Origin: Nitrospira sp.
Lineage (GTDB): Bacteria; Nitrospirota; Nitrospiria; Nitrospirales; Nitrospiraceae
Direction of reading: 5' to 3'
NCBI GenBank assembly: GCA_024998685.1
Contig: JACOEH010000002.1
Span: 1 to 64,000 of the forward strand
Length of the DNA: 64,000 nucleotides
A model generated the notes under the pieces. That model was not told the origin of the DNA and made no database searches. It was given only the letters and a program-made list of their open reading frames with translations. Positions 15,452 to 25,859 of the stretch are shown piece by piece. The number at the start of each line of letters is the position of its first letter. The stretch's first letter is position 1. The position numbers and the translations under genes were made by a program.

Positions 15452-16672
15452 TTACCCGACTGGCGTCTGCACATGCTCAGGCCGGATGCCAACCCCGATC
15501 AGCCTGGCGGGGATATGGCGAAGAACGGGGAACCGCGCAAGGAGCCGGACGGCCCAAGGAGGCGACAGCCGAACCTTGCTATCCAGCACATGTCTAATAA
15601 CGCGGTTCTGAACGATGAGTTGGGCTTGTTGCGTCAGCTGGGTGGGCCACATACGGCGGGCTTGCACCTTGGCCACATCCGCTTCGGTCACTTGCCCGTT
15701 GCGCAACGGTCGTGCCAACCGATTTGCCGCAGCCACCGCGTCCTGAATTGCCAGGTTGATTCCGACTCCTCCGACCGGCGACATGGCGTGGGCTGCGTCT
15801 CCGATACAGAGAAGTCCCGGCTTATGCCACTGCCGCAACCGATCGACTTGAACGGTCAGCAGTTTGATCGGTTCCCAGTCTTGCAGTTCGTGAACGCGGT
15901 CTGCGGCAAACGGGGCCAGCTTCGCCACACTGTCGCGGAACTGCGGGAGGCCTCGTGCTCGTATCTCGTCGAGTGATCCTTTGGCAATGACGAAGCCGCA
16001 CTGCCAGTAGTCACCCCGGTTCAGCATGATGAAGATTCGACCGGCATCGAAACGGCCCATCGGATCGACCGGATCGCTAGGTTTGCGTGGCAACCGGAAC
16101 CAGAGCACATCCATAGGCGCGCCGAATTCTTCGACAAAGAGCCCCGCTCTCCTGCGGACGATCGAGTGTCGGCCATCGGCTCCTACGACAAGTGCAGCGC
16201 GAACCTCCAGCGGCCCCGTTGCCGTTTCAGCCCGAAGCCCGACGACTGACTCTTCGCTCTCGATCAAGTCCGTCACCTCTGCCCTCATTCGGACTTGAAA
16301 TCCGGAATACCGACTCCCCACTTCCACGAGAAGGTTGAGAAAGTCCCACTGCGGCATGAAGGCGACGTAGCGGCATTGAGTCGGTAGACGAGAAAAATCC
16401 GCGACCGTGAACTCCAGATCTCCGAACCGCGCGTTGATTCGTGACACCTTCTGGTGAGGCAATTGAAGGAATCGTTCGAGCAGCCCCAGCTCATGGATGA
16501 TTTCCAAGGTCGAGGGGTGCAAGGTGTCGCCGCGAAAATCACGGAGAAAATCCGCGTGCTTTTCGACGACGAGCACTGAAACTCCGGACCGGGCCAGCAA
16601 GAGGCCCAGCATCATCCCGGCAGGCCCTCCACCGGCGATGCAGCACTGGACCGACAGGGTTTCCGGCATCAC
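15452..16672 (-). CDS. FAD-dependent monooxygenase (UbiH/PHBH-like), 406 aa
   Basis: This is a class A flavoprotein hydroxylase. The FAD-binding Rossmann motif is near the N-terminus (CCIAGGGPAGMMLGLLLARSG, then an acidic end in VVEKHADF), the DG motif is GADGRHSIVRR near residue 165, and the GD motif with the FAD ribityl site is CIGDAAHAMSPVGGVGINLA near 290. These enzymes use NAD(P)H and O2 to hydroxylate aromatic or quinone-like substrates. The substrate here is unknown; no ubi or catabolic genes are next to it. It is transcribed towards hipA and stands alone. Confidence 0.85.
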   Translation of the reverse strand: MMPETLSVQCCIAGGGPAGMMLGLLLARSGVSVLVVEKHADFLRDFRGDTLHPSTLEIIHELGLLERFLQLPHQKVSRINARFGDLEFTVADFSRLPTQCRYVAFMPQWDFLNLLVEVGSRYSGFQVRMRAEVTDLIESEESVVGLRAETATGPLEVRAALVVGADGRHSIVRRRAGLFVEEFGAPMDVLWFRLPRKPSDPVDPMGRFDAGRIFIMLNRGDYWQCGFVIAKGSLDEIRARGLPQFRDSVAKLAPFAADRVHELQDWEPIKLLTVQVDRLRQWHKPGLLCIGDAAHAMSPVGGVGINLAIQDAVAAANRLARPLRNGQVTEADVAKVQARRMWPTQLTQQAQLIVQNRVIRHVLDSKVRLSPPWAVRLLARFPVLRHIPARLIGVGIRPEHVQTPVG

Positions 16673-17108
16673 ATCTCCGACCTTAAGTGAAAAGAGCTGA
16701 TAGGAGGATTATAAGCTGAAAATTCCTTCTTCTGCTTTACCTGCGTGGAGGAAATCTTCGACCAATCCGAAGTGCGGTGGGGGCACAGTGATTGGGGATG
16801 TTATGTGACGACGAAGTTCCTAAGATCCAAGTCGATTGCGGATAGCATATTTGCTTGAACAAGTACGAATCGCGATGAGTCTAAGAGCTGAGGAGATCCA
16901 GACCGGATGTCGGCACGTCTGTAGAAAGGTTCCCGATAGATTGTCTCCATCGTAAAGATTTCCTTGCTACTGCATGGGCAAATGCGGCTCGCAAGCCGAC
17001 CGAATGGGGATTGGTCAAGGTTTGTTTAAGGTTTGTTTCACGAGATAGCTATTGGCCCGTGCTTGACACACCTTAGGCGAAGCTCTAGGCTCAACACGGG
17101 AGAAAGCT
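16673..17108. other. Intergenic region with a remnant of the small cysteine-rich gene
   Basis: Positions 16722-16778 resemble the second half of the 55-residue gene at 15232 (FCFTCVEEIFDQSEVR in the + frame), without its start and with a changed end. A tandem AAGGTTTGTTT AAGGTTTGTTT occurs near 17018-17039, just ahead of the nucleotidyltransferase gene. I see no complete gene. Confidence 0.6.
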
Positions 17109-17435
17109 GTGAAACCGATTCCCGAAAAGCCGATTATCGAAGAATTCAAGCGACGAGTCGAACAGCGGTTCCCGGGAGAGCTGGTCCTGTTGATCATCTT
17201 CGGATCGAAAGTCCGGGGGGAGGCCACGTCTGAATCGGACGTGGATCTTCTCGCGGTGATCCAATCGGACAACTGGCGGCTCGGAGACGAAATTCGCGGC
17301 CTGGGCTATGCACTGGAATTGGAACATGGAGTCGTCTTGTCGATTCAGGTGATCAGTCTGAACCACTACGAACGGTTGCGCACCAATGGGACGCAGTTTT
17401 TCCATGTCTTGGAGCAAGAAGGCGTCGTGGTATGA
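17109..17435 (+). CDS. mntA: MNT-family minimal nucleotidyltransferase antitoxin (108 aa)
   Basis: This is a stand-alone nucleotidyltransferase fold. The active-site signature FGSKVRGEATSESDVDLL (about residues 35-52) has the GSxxRG loop and the two metal-binding aspartates. MntA proteins neutralise HEPN-type RNase toxins by adding AMP to a tyrosine near the RNase motif. The gene starts with GTG after GGGAG and overlaps the next gene in ATGA, the usual order for this toxin-antitoxin type. Its partner carries a premature stop, so the protein may now be purposeless or act on a different HEPN protein. Confidence 0.85.
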   Translation: MKPIPEKPIIEEFKRRVEQRFPGELVLLIIFGSKVRGEATSESDVDLLAVIQSDNWRLGDEIRGLGYALELEHGVVLSIQVISLNHYERLRTNGTQFFHVLEQEGVVV

Positions 17436-17836
17436 CGGAGACGCCTCCGCGCGAAGAGATCCAGAAAGAATTTTTTCGAGGAGAACAGGCGCTTCGGGCT
17501 TCTCAACTGCTCCTACAGTAACTCCTGCTCCAAGACATCCTCTCTCGCTCTTACTACGCTATTCTCCACGATGCACGTGCTGCCTTGTTGGCAGAAGGCG
17601 TCACGGTAACGTCACATCGTGGGGTCCGCCGGTTGTTCGGCCAGCATTTGATCAAACCAGATAAGCTGCCATCATCTCTTGCGGAGGTCCTGGCCGATGA
17701 ACAGGACGATCGGATCCTCGCTGACTACGACGTCCTCTTCGAGCCGGAGCTCGACCGGGTCCAGAAGCGCGTAGCCGATGCGGGCGAATTTCTCGCCGTC
17801 AAAACGTTGCTGACCCAGGCGAACATACTCCGCTAA
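17432..17836 (+). pseudogene. hepT: HEPN toxin (HepT-like) with an in-frame stop after codon 29
   Basis: The frame opens with ATG 17432 (overlapping mntA) and reads EEIQKEFFRGEQALRASQLLLQ before TAA at 17519-17521. It then continues in the same frame through a recognisable HEPN domain: RSYYAILHDARAALLAEG contains the Rx6H ribonuclease motif, followed by HRGVRRLFGQHLIKPDKL. Around the stop, CTCCT is duplicated (CTGCTCCTACAGTAACTCCTGC), suggesting slippage made it. A restart downstream would keep the RNase motif only if a non-ATG codon near 17540 were used. It is most likely inactive. Confidence 0.8.
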
Positions 17837-18017
17837 GTACCCCAGCCTCGGTGACACCAATCCGCTTCCCCTATGTGTCGAGATGCCGTTAATGGTCAGA
17901 TAGCTACTCGCTATTCGAGGGCGGGGGCTGTCTATCAGCTTGGTTGTGATCGAAAAGATTGTCTGGTATGGTGCCCCCTTCATTCAATACAACCGAGTGT
18001 CAAGGAGGCGGTAGTTC

Positions 18018-19700
18018 ATGGCAACGAACGACAAGCAGGTTATTTTTTCACTCGTCAATGTCGGGAAGGTCTATCCGCCGAAGCGGCAGGTGCTGCGTGA
18101 AATCTATCTCGGTTTCTACTACGGCGCGAAGATCGGTGTACTGGGCCTGAACGGTTCGGGCAAGAGTTCGCTGCTCAAAATTATTGCGGGAGTCGATCCG
18201 AACTATACGGGCGAAATCACCAGATCGAAAGGTTACAGTATCGGTCTGCTTGAACAGGAACCCCAGCTCGATGCGAACAAAACGGTCAAGGAAGTGGTCG
18301 AGGAAGGGAAGGCCGACTTGGTGGCGCTGCTGCACGAGTACGAGGCGGTGAGCAACAAGATCGGCGAGGTTGGGCCTGATGAGATGGAAAAGCTGCTCGA
18401 TAAGCAGGCGCAGCTTCAAGAAAAAATCGAAGCGGCCAACGGCTGGGAATTGGAGAACCAACTCGACATCGCGATGGATGCGTTGCGCTGCCCACCCGCT
18501 GATCAGAAGGTGGGGACTCTGTCGGGTGGTGAAAAACGTCGGGTGGCGCTCTGCCGCCTGATGATCCAAGAGCCGGATATTCTCTTGCTCGACGAGCCGA
18601 CGAACCATTTGGATGCGGAATCCGTACAATGGCTTGAGCAGCATCTCCAACAATACAAAGGCACGGTCATTGCTGTGACCCACGATCGATACTTTCTCGA
18701 CAATGTGGCCGGCTGGATTTTGGAGTTGGACCGAGGCCACGGAATTCCGTTCCAAGGCAACTACAGTTCTTGGTTGGAGCAGAAGAAGGACCGCTTGGAA
18801 AAAGAGGAGAAGGCGGAGTCGAAGCGGAAGAAGACGCTGGAGCACGAGCTGGAGTGGATCAGGATGTCGCCGAAGGCGCGGCAGTCCAAGGGAAAGGCAC
18901 GCTTGAATCGCTACGAAGAACTGGTCAACCAAAAACAGGACCAGGTGGCGGAGGATCTGGAGATTTACATTCCACCGGGGCCGCGATTAGGCGATGTGGT
19001 GGTCGAAGCCGACGGTATCAGTAAGGCCTACGGCGACAAGGTGCTGTATGAGAGCGTGAACTTCAGCCTGCCGAAAGGCGGCATCGTCGGTGTGATCGGC
19101 CCGAACGGCGCCGGGAAGACGACGATGTTCAGGATGATCATCGGCAAGGAGAAGCCGGATGCCGGGTCGATCAAAGTCGGCGAGACCGTCAAGCTCGGCT
19201 ATGTGGATCAGGATCGGAGTTTGGACGGCAATAAGACCGTGTATGAAATCATTTCGGATGGTCAGGACACCATCAAGCTCGGCAAAACCGAAGTGAATGC
19301 CCGCGGTTACTGCGCCCGCTTCAACTTCGCGGGGACGGACCAACAGAAAAAGGTCAAAGATCTCTCGGGCGGCGAACGCAATCGCGTGCATCTCGCACGC
19401 ATGCTGAAGGAAGGCGCCAATCTCATTATTCTGGACGAGCCGACGAACGATCTCGATGTGAATACTTTGCGGGCGCTTGAAGAAGGGCTGGAAAATTTCG
19501 CCGGCTGTGCCGTGATCAGCAGTCACGACCGCTGGTTCCTCGACCGAATCGCCACTCATATCCTCGCCTTCGAAGGCGACAGCAAAGTCGTCTGGTTCGA
19601 AGGGAACTACAGCGAGTACGAAACGGACCGTAAGAAACGCTTGGGCAAAGAGGCCGATCAGCCGCACCGAATCCGCTACCGCAAGCTCACACGTAGTTAA
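18018..19700 (+). CDS. ettA: Energy-dependent translational throttle protein EttA (ABC-F), 560 aa
   Basis: EttA binds the ribosomal E site and gates entry into elongation according to the ADP/ATP ratio. Two ABC domains are intact: Walker [10 protein letters not shown] near residue 46 and GPNGAGKTT near 362, signatures [14 protein letters not shown] and [14 protein letters not shown], and Walker [13 protein letters not shown] and [12 protein letters not shown]. The arginine- and lysine-rich linker (about 245-315: [20 protein letters not shown]) is the P-site tRNA interaction motif region, and the arm insertion in domain 1 (about 95-140) distinguishes EttA from other ABC-F proteins. It is soluble, with no membrane domain. 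It stands alone. Confidence 0.95.
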   Translation: MATNDKQVIFSLVNVGKVYPPKRQVLREIYLGFYYGAKIGVLGLNGSGKSSLLKIIAGVDPNYTGEITRSKGYSIGLLEQEPQLDANKTVKEVVEEGKADLVALLHEYEAVSNKIGEVGPDEMEKLLDKQAQLQEKIEAANGWELENQLDIAMDALRCPPADQKVGTLSGGEKRRVALCRLMIQEPDILLLDEPTNHLDAESVQWLEQHLQQYKGTVIAVTHDRYFLDNVAGWILELDRGHGIPFQGNYSSWLEQKKDRLEKEEKAESKRKKTLEHELEWIRMSPKARQSKGKARLNRYEELVNQKQDQVAEDLEIYIPPGPRLGDVVVEADGISKAYGDKVLYESVNFSLPKGGIVGVIGPNGAGKTTMFRMIIGKEKPDAGSIKVGETVKLGYVDQDRSLDGNKTVYEIISDGQDTIKLGKTEVNARGYCARFNFAGTDQQKKVKDLSGGERNRVHLARMLKEGANLIILDEPTNDLDVNTLRALEEGLENFAGCAVISSHDRWFLDRIATHILAFEGDSKVVWFEGNYSEYETDRKKRLGKEADQPHRIRYRKLTRS

Positions 19701-20147
19701 AGGTCATACATTGCTGTCGCCCCTGCACGGCACCTTTTCTTCCGACAGGTAGAACCGGCTGTCCGGCAATCTTCTGTGATGGGTCACCTCACCGGAACGA
19801 TCCTCCTTATTCCGAATGTCTCCGATTCTTCGGCAAAAGAGCCGGCGAAATGGTCGAAGTATGAGGAAGAAAACTTCGCCGCTTCCTCGAATTCCTCAAG
19901 GCCTTCAGTAAAAAATCCGATATAAGTCGAGAGCAGAGAAAAGCGCCATCGAGTCGTTCCGGATAGGCGATGGTATCTGGGCCGGTATTCGTCGGTCCGG
20001 GCCACGTTCCCCTCAGCACCGCGCGACATGCCCGTCCGGCAATGAGAACCGGCATGAGCAGGATACAACGTTCACTGTACCTATGGTCCTCGCCGGGACC
20101 GCGTCATTGGTTACGAAGACCATGATTGAACCCTCTACGGTACTCTC
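19701..20147. other. Intergenic region without a convincing gene
   Basis: These 447 bases separate ettA from the hybrid kinase. Overlapping short frames exist on the minus strand (19784-20068), but they lack ribosome binding sites and recognisable motifs. I see no strong hairpin or promoter. Confidence 0.4.
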
Positions 20148-23100
20148 ATGACCGATGAGCACCCCGACCAAACCGACTCACCGACAATACCAATCGGCAC
20201 AGCCCCTTGGGCATTCGTCTTTGACGACAACGGCGTCGGCCTGTGGGAATGGGATACCCCGACAAACAGACTGGTACTCTCAAAAGGATGGAAAGATCTC
20301 TTCGGCTATGCGCAGGATGAAGTCGGCGACAATTTCAACGGATGGTCCTCTTTCATCCATCCGGAGGATCGTTCAACGGCCATGGCCAATATTCAGCGAT
20401 CCATTGAGGGCGAGATTTCTGTTTTTACGAGTGAACACCGGATACGATGCAAAGATGGGTCGTACAAATGGGTGCGTGAACGAGGGAAGATCGTTTCTCG
20501 GAAGAAAGACGGCAAACCGCTCCGTGTTCTCGGCTCTCATACGGACATTACCGCGCGTAAGGACCTGGAACGGCGGTTGACCATCCAGCACGAGGTCGCC
20601 AAGGTATTGGCCGGGGCATCCGGATTGGATGCTGCGATTTCAGCGATCCTCCAACCGGTCTGTGAGACACTCGGATGGGATGAGGGGTTACTGTGGGTCG
20701 TCGACGAGTCGGCCCAAAGATTGCGCTGCCGTTCGATTTGGACGGGCACAGCATCGGAGCGCTACGGCACCGCGAGCCGAGAGCTGACGTTTCTGCGCGG
20801 GGTGGGGCTACCGGGACGGGTGTGGGCGGACGCAAAGCCGGTGTGGATTTCAGACGTCACCCGTGATGGGAATTTCCCGCGAGCGGCATTGGCCGAGCAG
20901 GAGGGTTTTTATACGGCTGCGGCCTTTCCCGTCAGACTGGCCGATCATGTCTATGCGGTGCTGGAATTTTTCCACCATGAGATCCGGCCGGAGGATTCCT
21001 CGCTCCTGAACACCTTCCAAGCCGTGGCCGACCAGCTCAGCCAGTTCTGTGCCCGCGAGCGGGCGGAGGAGCGGTGGCGTCGAACTCAGTTCGCCATGGA
21101 ACAGGCGGTGGATGCCATCTACTGGGTCGATCCTCAAGCCAAGATCCTCTACGCGAATGAGGCGGCGAGCCTCATGACGGGCTACTCACGAGAAGAACTC
21201 CTCGGCATGACGGTCCACAATCTCAATCCGAACTTTCCTGTCTCCATATGGCCGGGCTTCTGGGAGGAGACGCGGCGAAACAAGACGATGTCGCTCGAAA
21301 CCAACCATCGCGCCAAGGATGGGCGGCTCATTCCGATCGACATTCGGGTCAGTTTCCTCGCCTATGAAGGACAGGAATTCCACTGTGCCTTCGTCCGTGA
21401 CATCACCGAACGCAGACGGGCAGAGGAAGCTCTCGAACAAATCATGCATCGCTACAAAGACCTGATCGAATCGATCAACGGCATGGTGTGGGAAGCCGAC
21501 GCCTCGACGGGGCGATTTACCTTCATGAGCCGGCAAGCCGAGGCCATTCTCGGTTATCCGGTCGAACAATGGCTCTCCTCGCCGACCTTCTGGGTGGACC
21601 ACATCCATCCTGAGGACCGGAACTGGGCGCCGCAGTACTGTGTTGAGGAGGCTCGCAAGCATCGCGCGCACACCTTCGACTACCGCATGCTGGCCGCCGA
21701 CGGCCGCACCGTCTGGATTCGGGATCTCGTATCCGTGCTTGTTGAGAAGGGACGGGTGACCAAGCTGCGCGGCATCATGGAAGATATCACCGAGCGCAAG
21801 CGGCTCGAAGATTCCTTACGTGACAGCGAGGAGCGGTTTCGTACGTTCCTCGATCATGCGCCGAACGCCATGTTTATGAAAACGAAAGACGGGCACTATT
21901 TCTTCACGAATCAGTGCTTCGAGCAGCTCTGCCGCAGCGATCGAGAGCATATTATAGGTAAAACGGATGCGGAGTTGTTTCCACGGGAAACGGCCGATCA
22001 GTTCCGAGCCAATGACCTCCGGGTAATCGAAACAGGAAAAGCCATTGAATTCGAGGAGACCAACGACCTGCAGACGAATATTGTGATGAAATTTCCGGTG
22101 AGAAATCGCTTGGGACAGATCTATGCGACGGGTGGCATTGTGACGGACATCACGGCTCGCAAGCGGATGGAGTTCGTGCTGCAGCAATACGCGGCCGAAA
22201 TGGAGCGCCAGAACCTTGAGCTGGCGGAGGCGCACATGCAAGCGCTGGCGGCCATGAAGGCCAAGAGCGAGTTCCTCGCGTCGATGAGCCATGAGATTCG
22301 GACGCCGATGAACGGCGTGATCGGTATGACCGGCCTGCTGCTTGATACACCACTGACCCCCGAGCAACGCGAGTATGCTGAAACCGTCCGGCTTTCCGGC
22401 GAGCACCTAATGGACATCATCAATGAGATCCTGGATTTCTCTAAAATCGAGGCCGGCAAGCTTGATCTGGAAGAACTCAATTTCGACTTGCACGCGACGA
22501 TGGACGAGACCATCGGCCTGCTCGGTGAGCGGGCCTATGTCAAGGGCCTTGAACTGACTTGTCTTGTGCAGGCGGGTGTGCCGACGGCGCTGCGAGGCGA
22601 CCCCGGCCGTCTGCGGCAAGTCCTGGTGAATTTGATCGGCAATGCCGTCAAATTCACGGAACAGGGAGAGGTCGTGGTCACCGTGAGCATGGAGGACGCG
22701 CCCGGCGGGACGACGGCTGCAAGCTCGAATTCGTCATGCCGGACGCTACGCTTCGAGGTATCGGATACCGGAGTCGGCATCACGCAAGAGCAACAAGCGA
22801 AACTGTTTCAGCCGTTCACTCAAGCCGACGGCTCCACCACGAGGAAGTATGGAGGCACCGGCCTGGGACTTGCCGTCTGCAAGCAGCTCGTGAAGATGAT
22901 GGAAGGACGGATCGGCGTGGACAGCAAGGTCGGAGAAGGCAGCGTCTTTTGGCTCACGGTACGGTTTCCGCTCCAACCGGAAGGGGTTCAACCGGTCGCG
23001 ACGATTCCGGCTGCACTACGGGGTCGTAGAATTTTGATCGTGGACGATCATGCCACGAACCGGCGAGTGCTTGAGCAGAGTCTCCGAGGACAAGGGGTGA

Positions 23101-23903
23101 TGTATGAAAGCGCGGAGAACGGGTACCAAGCGTTGGAGCGCCTGCGCAACGCGGCCGATCAGCAGACTCTTTTCGATGTGGCCATTTTGGATATGCAGAT
23201 GCCGGGCATGGACGGCTTGGAATTAGCCAGGCAGATCAAGGCCGACAAGGCGATCAGTGCCACACGTCTGGTTCTTCTGACATCGGTCGGCCGGCGCGGC
23301 GATGCCACAACCGCTCAAAGCGCCGGTATCGCCGCCTATCTGACGAAACCGATCCGACAATCGCTCTTATACGAGTGTCTCGGCCGCGTTCTAGGAAGCG
23401 TCCCTGAAGGCGGCGGTTCGCTTCCTCAGCCTGCCCCCCAAATCATTACCCGACATAGCCTGTCGGAGGCACAGAGACGATCCGGTCCGCTTGTCCTCGT
23501 GGTTGAGGACAATCCGGTTAATCAAAAGGTTGCGGCGAATATGATTGAGAAACTCGGGTACCGGGTCAATGTTGCGGCAAACGGACGAGAAGCCGTTGAA
23601 TCACTTGCGCGGATTCCCTACGCGCTCGTGTTCATGGATTGCCAGATGCCGGAAATGGATGGTTTTGAAGCGACAAGGGTGATCAGGAATCAGGAGGAAA
23701 GCCTACGACAAGCCGGCGGCAGCCCGGCCCATCTACCTATTATCGCCATGACTGCCAATGCAATGCAGGAGGATCATGACCGGTGCCGGGCAGCAGGGAT
23801 GGATGACTTTCTCAGCAAGCCGGTTACGAGCAAATCCCTGGCAACGGTCTTGAATCGCTGGCTGCCACATGACCAGACTCACGTGGAGGCAGAAGCAGCC
23901 TAG
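20148..23903 (+). CDS. Hybrid sensor histidine kinase with four PAS, one GAF and two receiver domains (1251 aa)
   Basis: This is a soluble, multi-input phosphorelay kinase. Domains in order: PAS about 25-137, GAF about 150-300 (LAGASGLDAAISAILQPVCE), PAS about 310-425, 430-550 and 555-675, a short coiled coil, HisKA with H715 in SMSHEIRTPMNG, the ATPase domain (NLIGNAVKFTEQG; GTGLGLAVCKQLV), receiver 1 with D1015 in ILDMQMPGMDG and receiver 2 with D1164 in FMDCQMPEMDG. There are no transmembrane segments, so the PAS and GAF domains must sense cytosolic or diffusible signals such as redox state or gases. No HPt domain or partner regulator is encoded nearby, so the relay probably ends at a distant protein. 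It is transcribed alone. Confidence 0.92.
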   Translation: MTDEHPDQTDSPTIPIGTAPWAFVFDDNGVGLWEWDTPTNRLVLSKGWKDLFGYAQDEVGDNFNGWSSFIHPEDRSTAMANIQRSIEGEISVFTSEHRIRCKDGSYKWVRERGKIVSRKKDGKPLRVLGSHTDITARKDLERRLTIQHEVAKVLAGASGLDAAISAILQPVCETLGWDEGLLWVVDESAQRLRCRSIWTGTASERYGTASRELTFLRGVGLPGRVWADAKPVWISDVTRDGNFPRAALAEQEGFYTAAAFPVRLADHVYAVLEFFHHEIRPEDSSLLNTFQAVADQLSQFCARERAEERWRRTQFAMEQAVDAIYWVDPQAKILYANEAASLMTGYSREELLGMTVHNLNPNFPVSIWPGFWEETRRNKTMSLETNHRAKDGRLIPIDIRVSFLAYEGQEFHCAFVRDITERRRAEEALEQIMHRYKDLIESINGMVWEADASTGRFTFMSRQAEAILGYPVEQWLSSPTFWVDHIHPEDRNWAPQYCVEEARKHRAHTFDYRMLAADGRTVWIRDLVSVLVEKGRVTKLRGIMEDITERKRLEDSLRDSEERFRTFLDHAPNAMFMKTKDGHYFFTNQCFEQLCRSDREHIIGKTDAELFPRETADQFRANDLRVIETGKAIEFEETNDLQTNIVMKFPVRNRLGQIYATGGIVTDITARKRMEFVLQQYAAEMERQNLELAEAHMQALAAMKAKSEFLASMSHEIRTPMNGVIGMTGLLLDTPLTPEQREYAETVRLSGEHLMDIINEILDFSKIEAGKLDLEELNFDLHATMDETIGLLGERAYVKGLELTCLVQAGVPTALRGDPGRLRQVLVNLIGNAVKFTEQGEVVVTVSMEDAPGGTTAASSNSSCRTLRFEVSDTGVGITQEQQAKLFQPFTQADGSTTRKYGGTGLGLAVCKQLVKMMEGRIGVDSKVGEGSVFWLTVRFPLQPEGVQPVATIPAALRGRRILIVDDHATNRRVLEQSLRGQGVMYESAENGYQALERLRNAADQQTLFDVAILDMQMPGMDGLELARQIKADKAISATRLVLLTSVGRRGDATTAQSAGIAAYLTKPIRQSLLYECLGRVLGSVPEGGGSLPQPAPQIITRHSLSEAQRRSGPLVLVVEDNPVNQKVAANMIEKLGYRVNVAANGREAVESLARIPYALVFMDCQMPEMDGFEATRVIRNQEESLRQAGGSPAHLPIIAMTANAMQEDHDRCRAAGMDDFLSKPVTSKSLATVLNRWLPHDQTHVEAEAA

Positions 23904-24105
23904 TCATTGAGGAGTCCGCGAAGAGAGCGATCGTCTCCTCGGTCTCGACCGGACTTGTCCGCTACGTGCTGAATGACGACAGTCGGCCATCGCGATCTCT
24001 ACCCGATCAATGTATTCTCCTCCATAGCATCTTCCAACCAACAGTCCGAAGTCGTACAATCCGGCTTCGCTCCCTCCAAAAAAATATGCTCGATGCGGAA
24101 GCCCT

Positions 24106-24987
24106 ATGAAGCCACGTATCATCGTCACCGGGGCGGCGGGATTGATTGGGCGGTACTGTGTGAAGTCCGCCTCACGTTGGGCGCCGGACTGGGATGTGCG
24201 GGGTCTCAGCCGCGCCGATCTTGATCTCACGAATCACGCCGCTGTCGAGCGAGCCTGGCGGCTTCTGAAACCCGATGCAGTCATCCACTGCGCGGCCTTG
24301 AGCCGAACGAAAGATTGCGAGCAACATCCCAATCTCGCTCGCCGTATCAATGTGGACGCCACGGCTTATCTGGCGCGACTTTCGAAGGACATTCCCTTGA
24401 TCTTCTTATCGAGCGGCGAAGTCTTCGATGGCCGGGCTGGTTGGTACCATGAGGCAGATGAACCCAACCCCCTCAACTTCTATGGCCAGACCAAGTGCGA
24501 GGCGGAACAGTTGGTGTTGCAGAATCCTCGCCACACCGTGGTTCGCATCGTCCTGACGGCCGGTACGTCACAGAACGGCGATCGGAGTTTTGTCGAAGAT
24601 ATGTGCCGGGCGGCGGAGGGGGGCAAGAGAGTGACCCTCTATGCTGATGAGTATCGGTGCCCGTTGCCGGCGGGGGCCATTGCGCGTGCGATCTGGGAGT
24701 TAGTCGGCAAAGATGAGTCCGGGCTCTTTCATCTTGGGGGACATGAGCGATTATCACGCTGGGAAATAGGACAGGCGCTGATGCCCTGGTATCCGGAACT
24801 GCAAGACCGTCTCGTGAAAGGATGTGCCTGTGATCATATCGGCGCGCCGCGACCTGCCGATCTCTCGCTGAACTGTGAGAAAATCCAGGCGCGCTTATCG
24901 TTTCCCCTACCGGGGTTTCGGAGTTGGTTGAAGGATCGGGTGCATCGAGGTGTCGATTTGTGGGATTATGAGTCCACTCTGTCGTGA
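24106..24987 (+). CDS. RmlD-like NAD(P)-dependent reductase of the extended SDR family (293 aa)
   Basis: This resembles dTDP-4-dehydrorhamnose reductase: nucleotide-binding IIVTGAAGLIGRYC at the N-terminus, a DAVIHCAALSRTKDCEQ segment, the catalytic YGQTKCEAE (Tyr and Lys) near residue 125 and a C-terminal substrate domain. RmlD makes dTDP-L-rhamnose, but no rmlABC genes are adjacent, so the substrate could be another nucleotide sugar or small ketone. It is followed 13 bases later by a DUF1295 gene, so the two are likely co-transcribed. Confidence 0.8.
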   Translation: MKPRIIVTGAAGLIGRYCVKSASRWAPDWDVRGLSRADLDLTNHAAVERAWRLLKPDAVIHCAALSRTKDCEQHPNLARRINVDATAYLARLSKDIPLIFLSSGEVFDGRAGWYHEADEPNPLNFYGQTKCEAEQLVLQNPRHTVVRIVLTAGTSQNGDRSFVEDMCRAAEGGKRVTLYADEYRCPLPAGAIARAIWELVGKDESGLFHLGGHERLSRWEIGQALMPWYPELQDRLVKGCACDHIGAPRPADLSLNCEKIQARLSFPLPGFRSWLKDRVHRGVDLWDYESTLS

Positions 24988-25000
24988 GGCGTAACAGATA

Positions 25001-25834
25001 ATGGAACCAGAGAACGGGATTTTTTCGTCGGATCCGTTGCCGCTTGTCCTGGCGGCCTACCTGTTCATGACGGTGGTCATGGGGACATTGTGGGCCGTGC
25101 AGCGGAGAACCAGGAACGCCGCGATCGGAGATGTCGGATGGTGTTTTGGACTGATACTCGTCGTGCTGTGGTACGCCACACACGCTAGCGGCGGTTTCGC
25201 GCGAATCTTTCTGCCCGTGATGCTGGTGACTCTCTATGCGGGACGATTGGGTCTCCACATTCTGTTCAATCGTGTGATCGGCAAAGAAGAGGATGCCCGG
25301 TATCGCCGGCTGCGGGAGGAATGGGGCGAGTCGGAGTCGGCCAAAATGCTCGCGTACTTTCTCCTGCAAGCGCTGGCTGTGGCGGCCTTTTCGCTTCCGT
25401 TTCTGGTGCTGATGTGGAATCCCCGCCCGCCCTCCGCGTTGGTTGAGCTCATCGGTTTGATGATCTGGGGTGTGGCCGTCGCCGGTGAGGCCAGAGCCGA
25501 CAGACAACTTGCCCACTTCCGCGCCGATCCAAGGAATGAGGGGCGCGTCTGCCGCGAGGGCCTCTGGAAATACTCACGCCATCCCAACTATTTTTTTGAA
25601 TGGCTGCACTGGTGTTCTTACGTTGTGATGACGTTGGGAGCGCCGGGTTGGGTGTTTACCTGGATCGGTCCGATCGGAATGGGATTGGCGCTGCTCAAGC
25701 TGACGGGCATTCCACGGACGGAAGCGCAAGCCCTTTCAACACGGGGAGAGGAGTATAAAGCCTACCAAGCGACGACCAATGCGTTTTTCCCGTGGTTTCC
25801 TCGACGAAGGCCTGACGCGCCCGCCAATTTCTGA
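25001..25834 (+). CDS. DUF1295 / steroid 5-alpha-reductase-like membrane protein (277 aa)
   Basis: This integral membrane protein has six or seven hydrophobic helices and the C-terminal signature of DUF1295 proteins: VCREGLWKYSRHPNYFFEWLHW near residue 185, where the RHPNYF motif binds a nicotinamide or S-adenosylmethionine cofactor in related enzymes. Family members reduce or methylate lipids. Its place beside an SDR reductase suggests a short lipid or quinone modification pathway, but that is inference. Its length is typical. Confidence 0.85.
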   Translation: MEPENGIFSSDPLPLVLAAYLFMTVVMGTLWAVQRRTRNAAIGDVGWCFGLILVVLWYATHASGGFARIFLPVMLVTLYAGRLGLHILFNRVIGKEEDARYRRLREEWGESESAKMLAYFLLQALAVAAFSLPFLVLMWNPRPPSALVELIGLMIWGVAVAGEARADRQLAHFRADPRNEGRVCREGLWKYSRHPNYFFEWLHWCSYVVMTLGAPGWVFTWIGPIGMGLALLKLTGIPRTEAQALSTRGEEYKAYQATTNAFFPWFPRRRPDAPANF

Positions 25835-25859
25835 TGCAGATCCGCCATTGCGACAGCGG

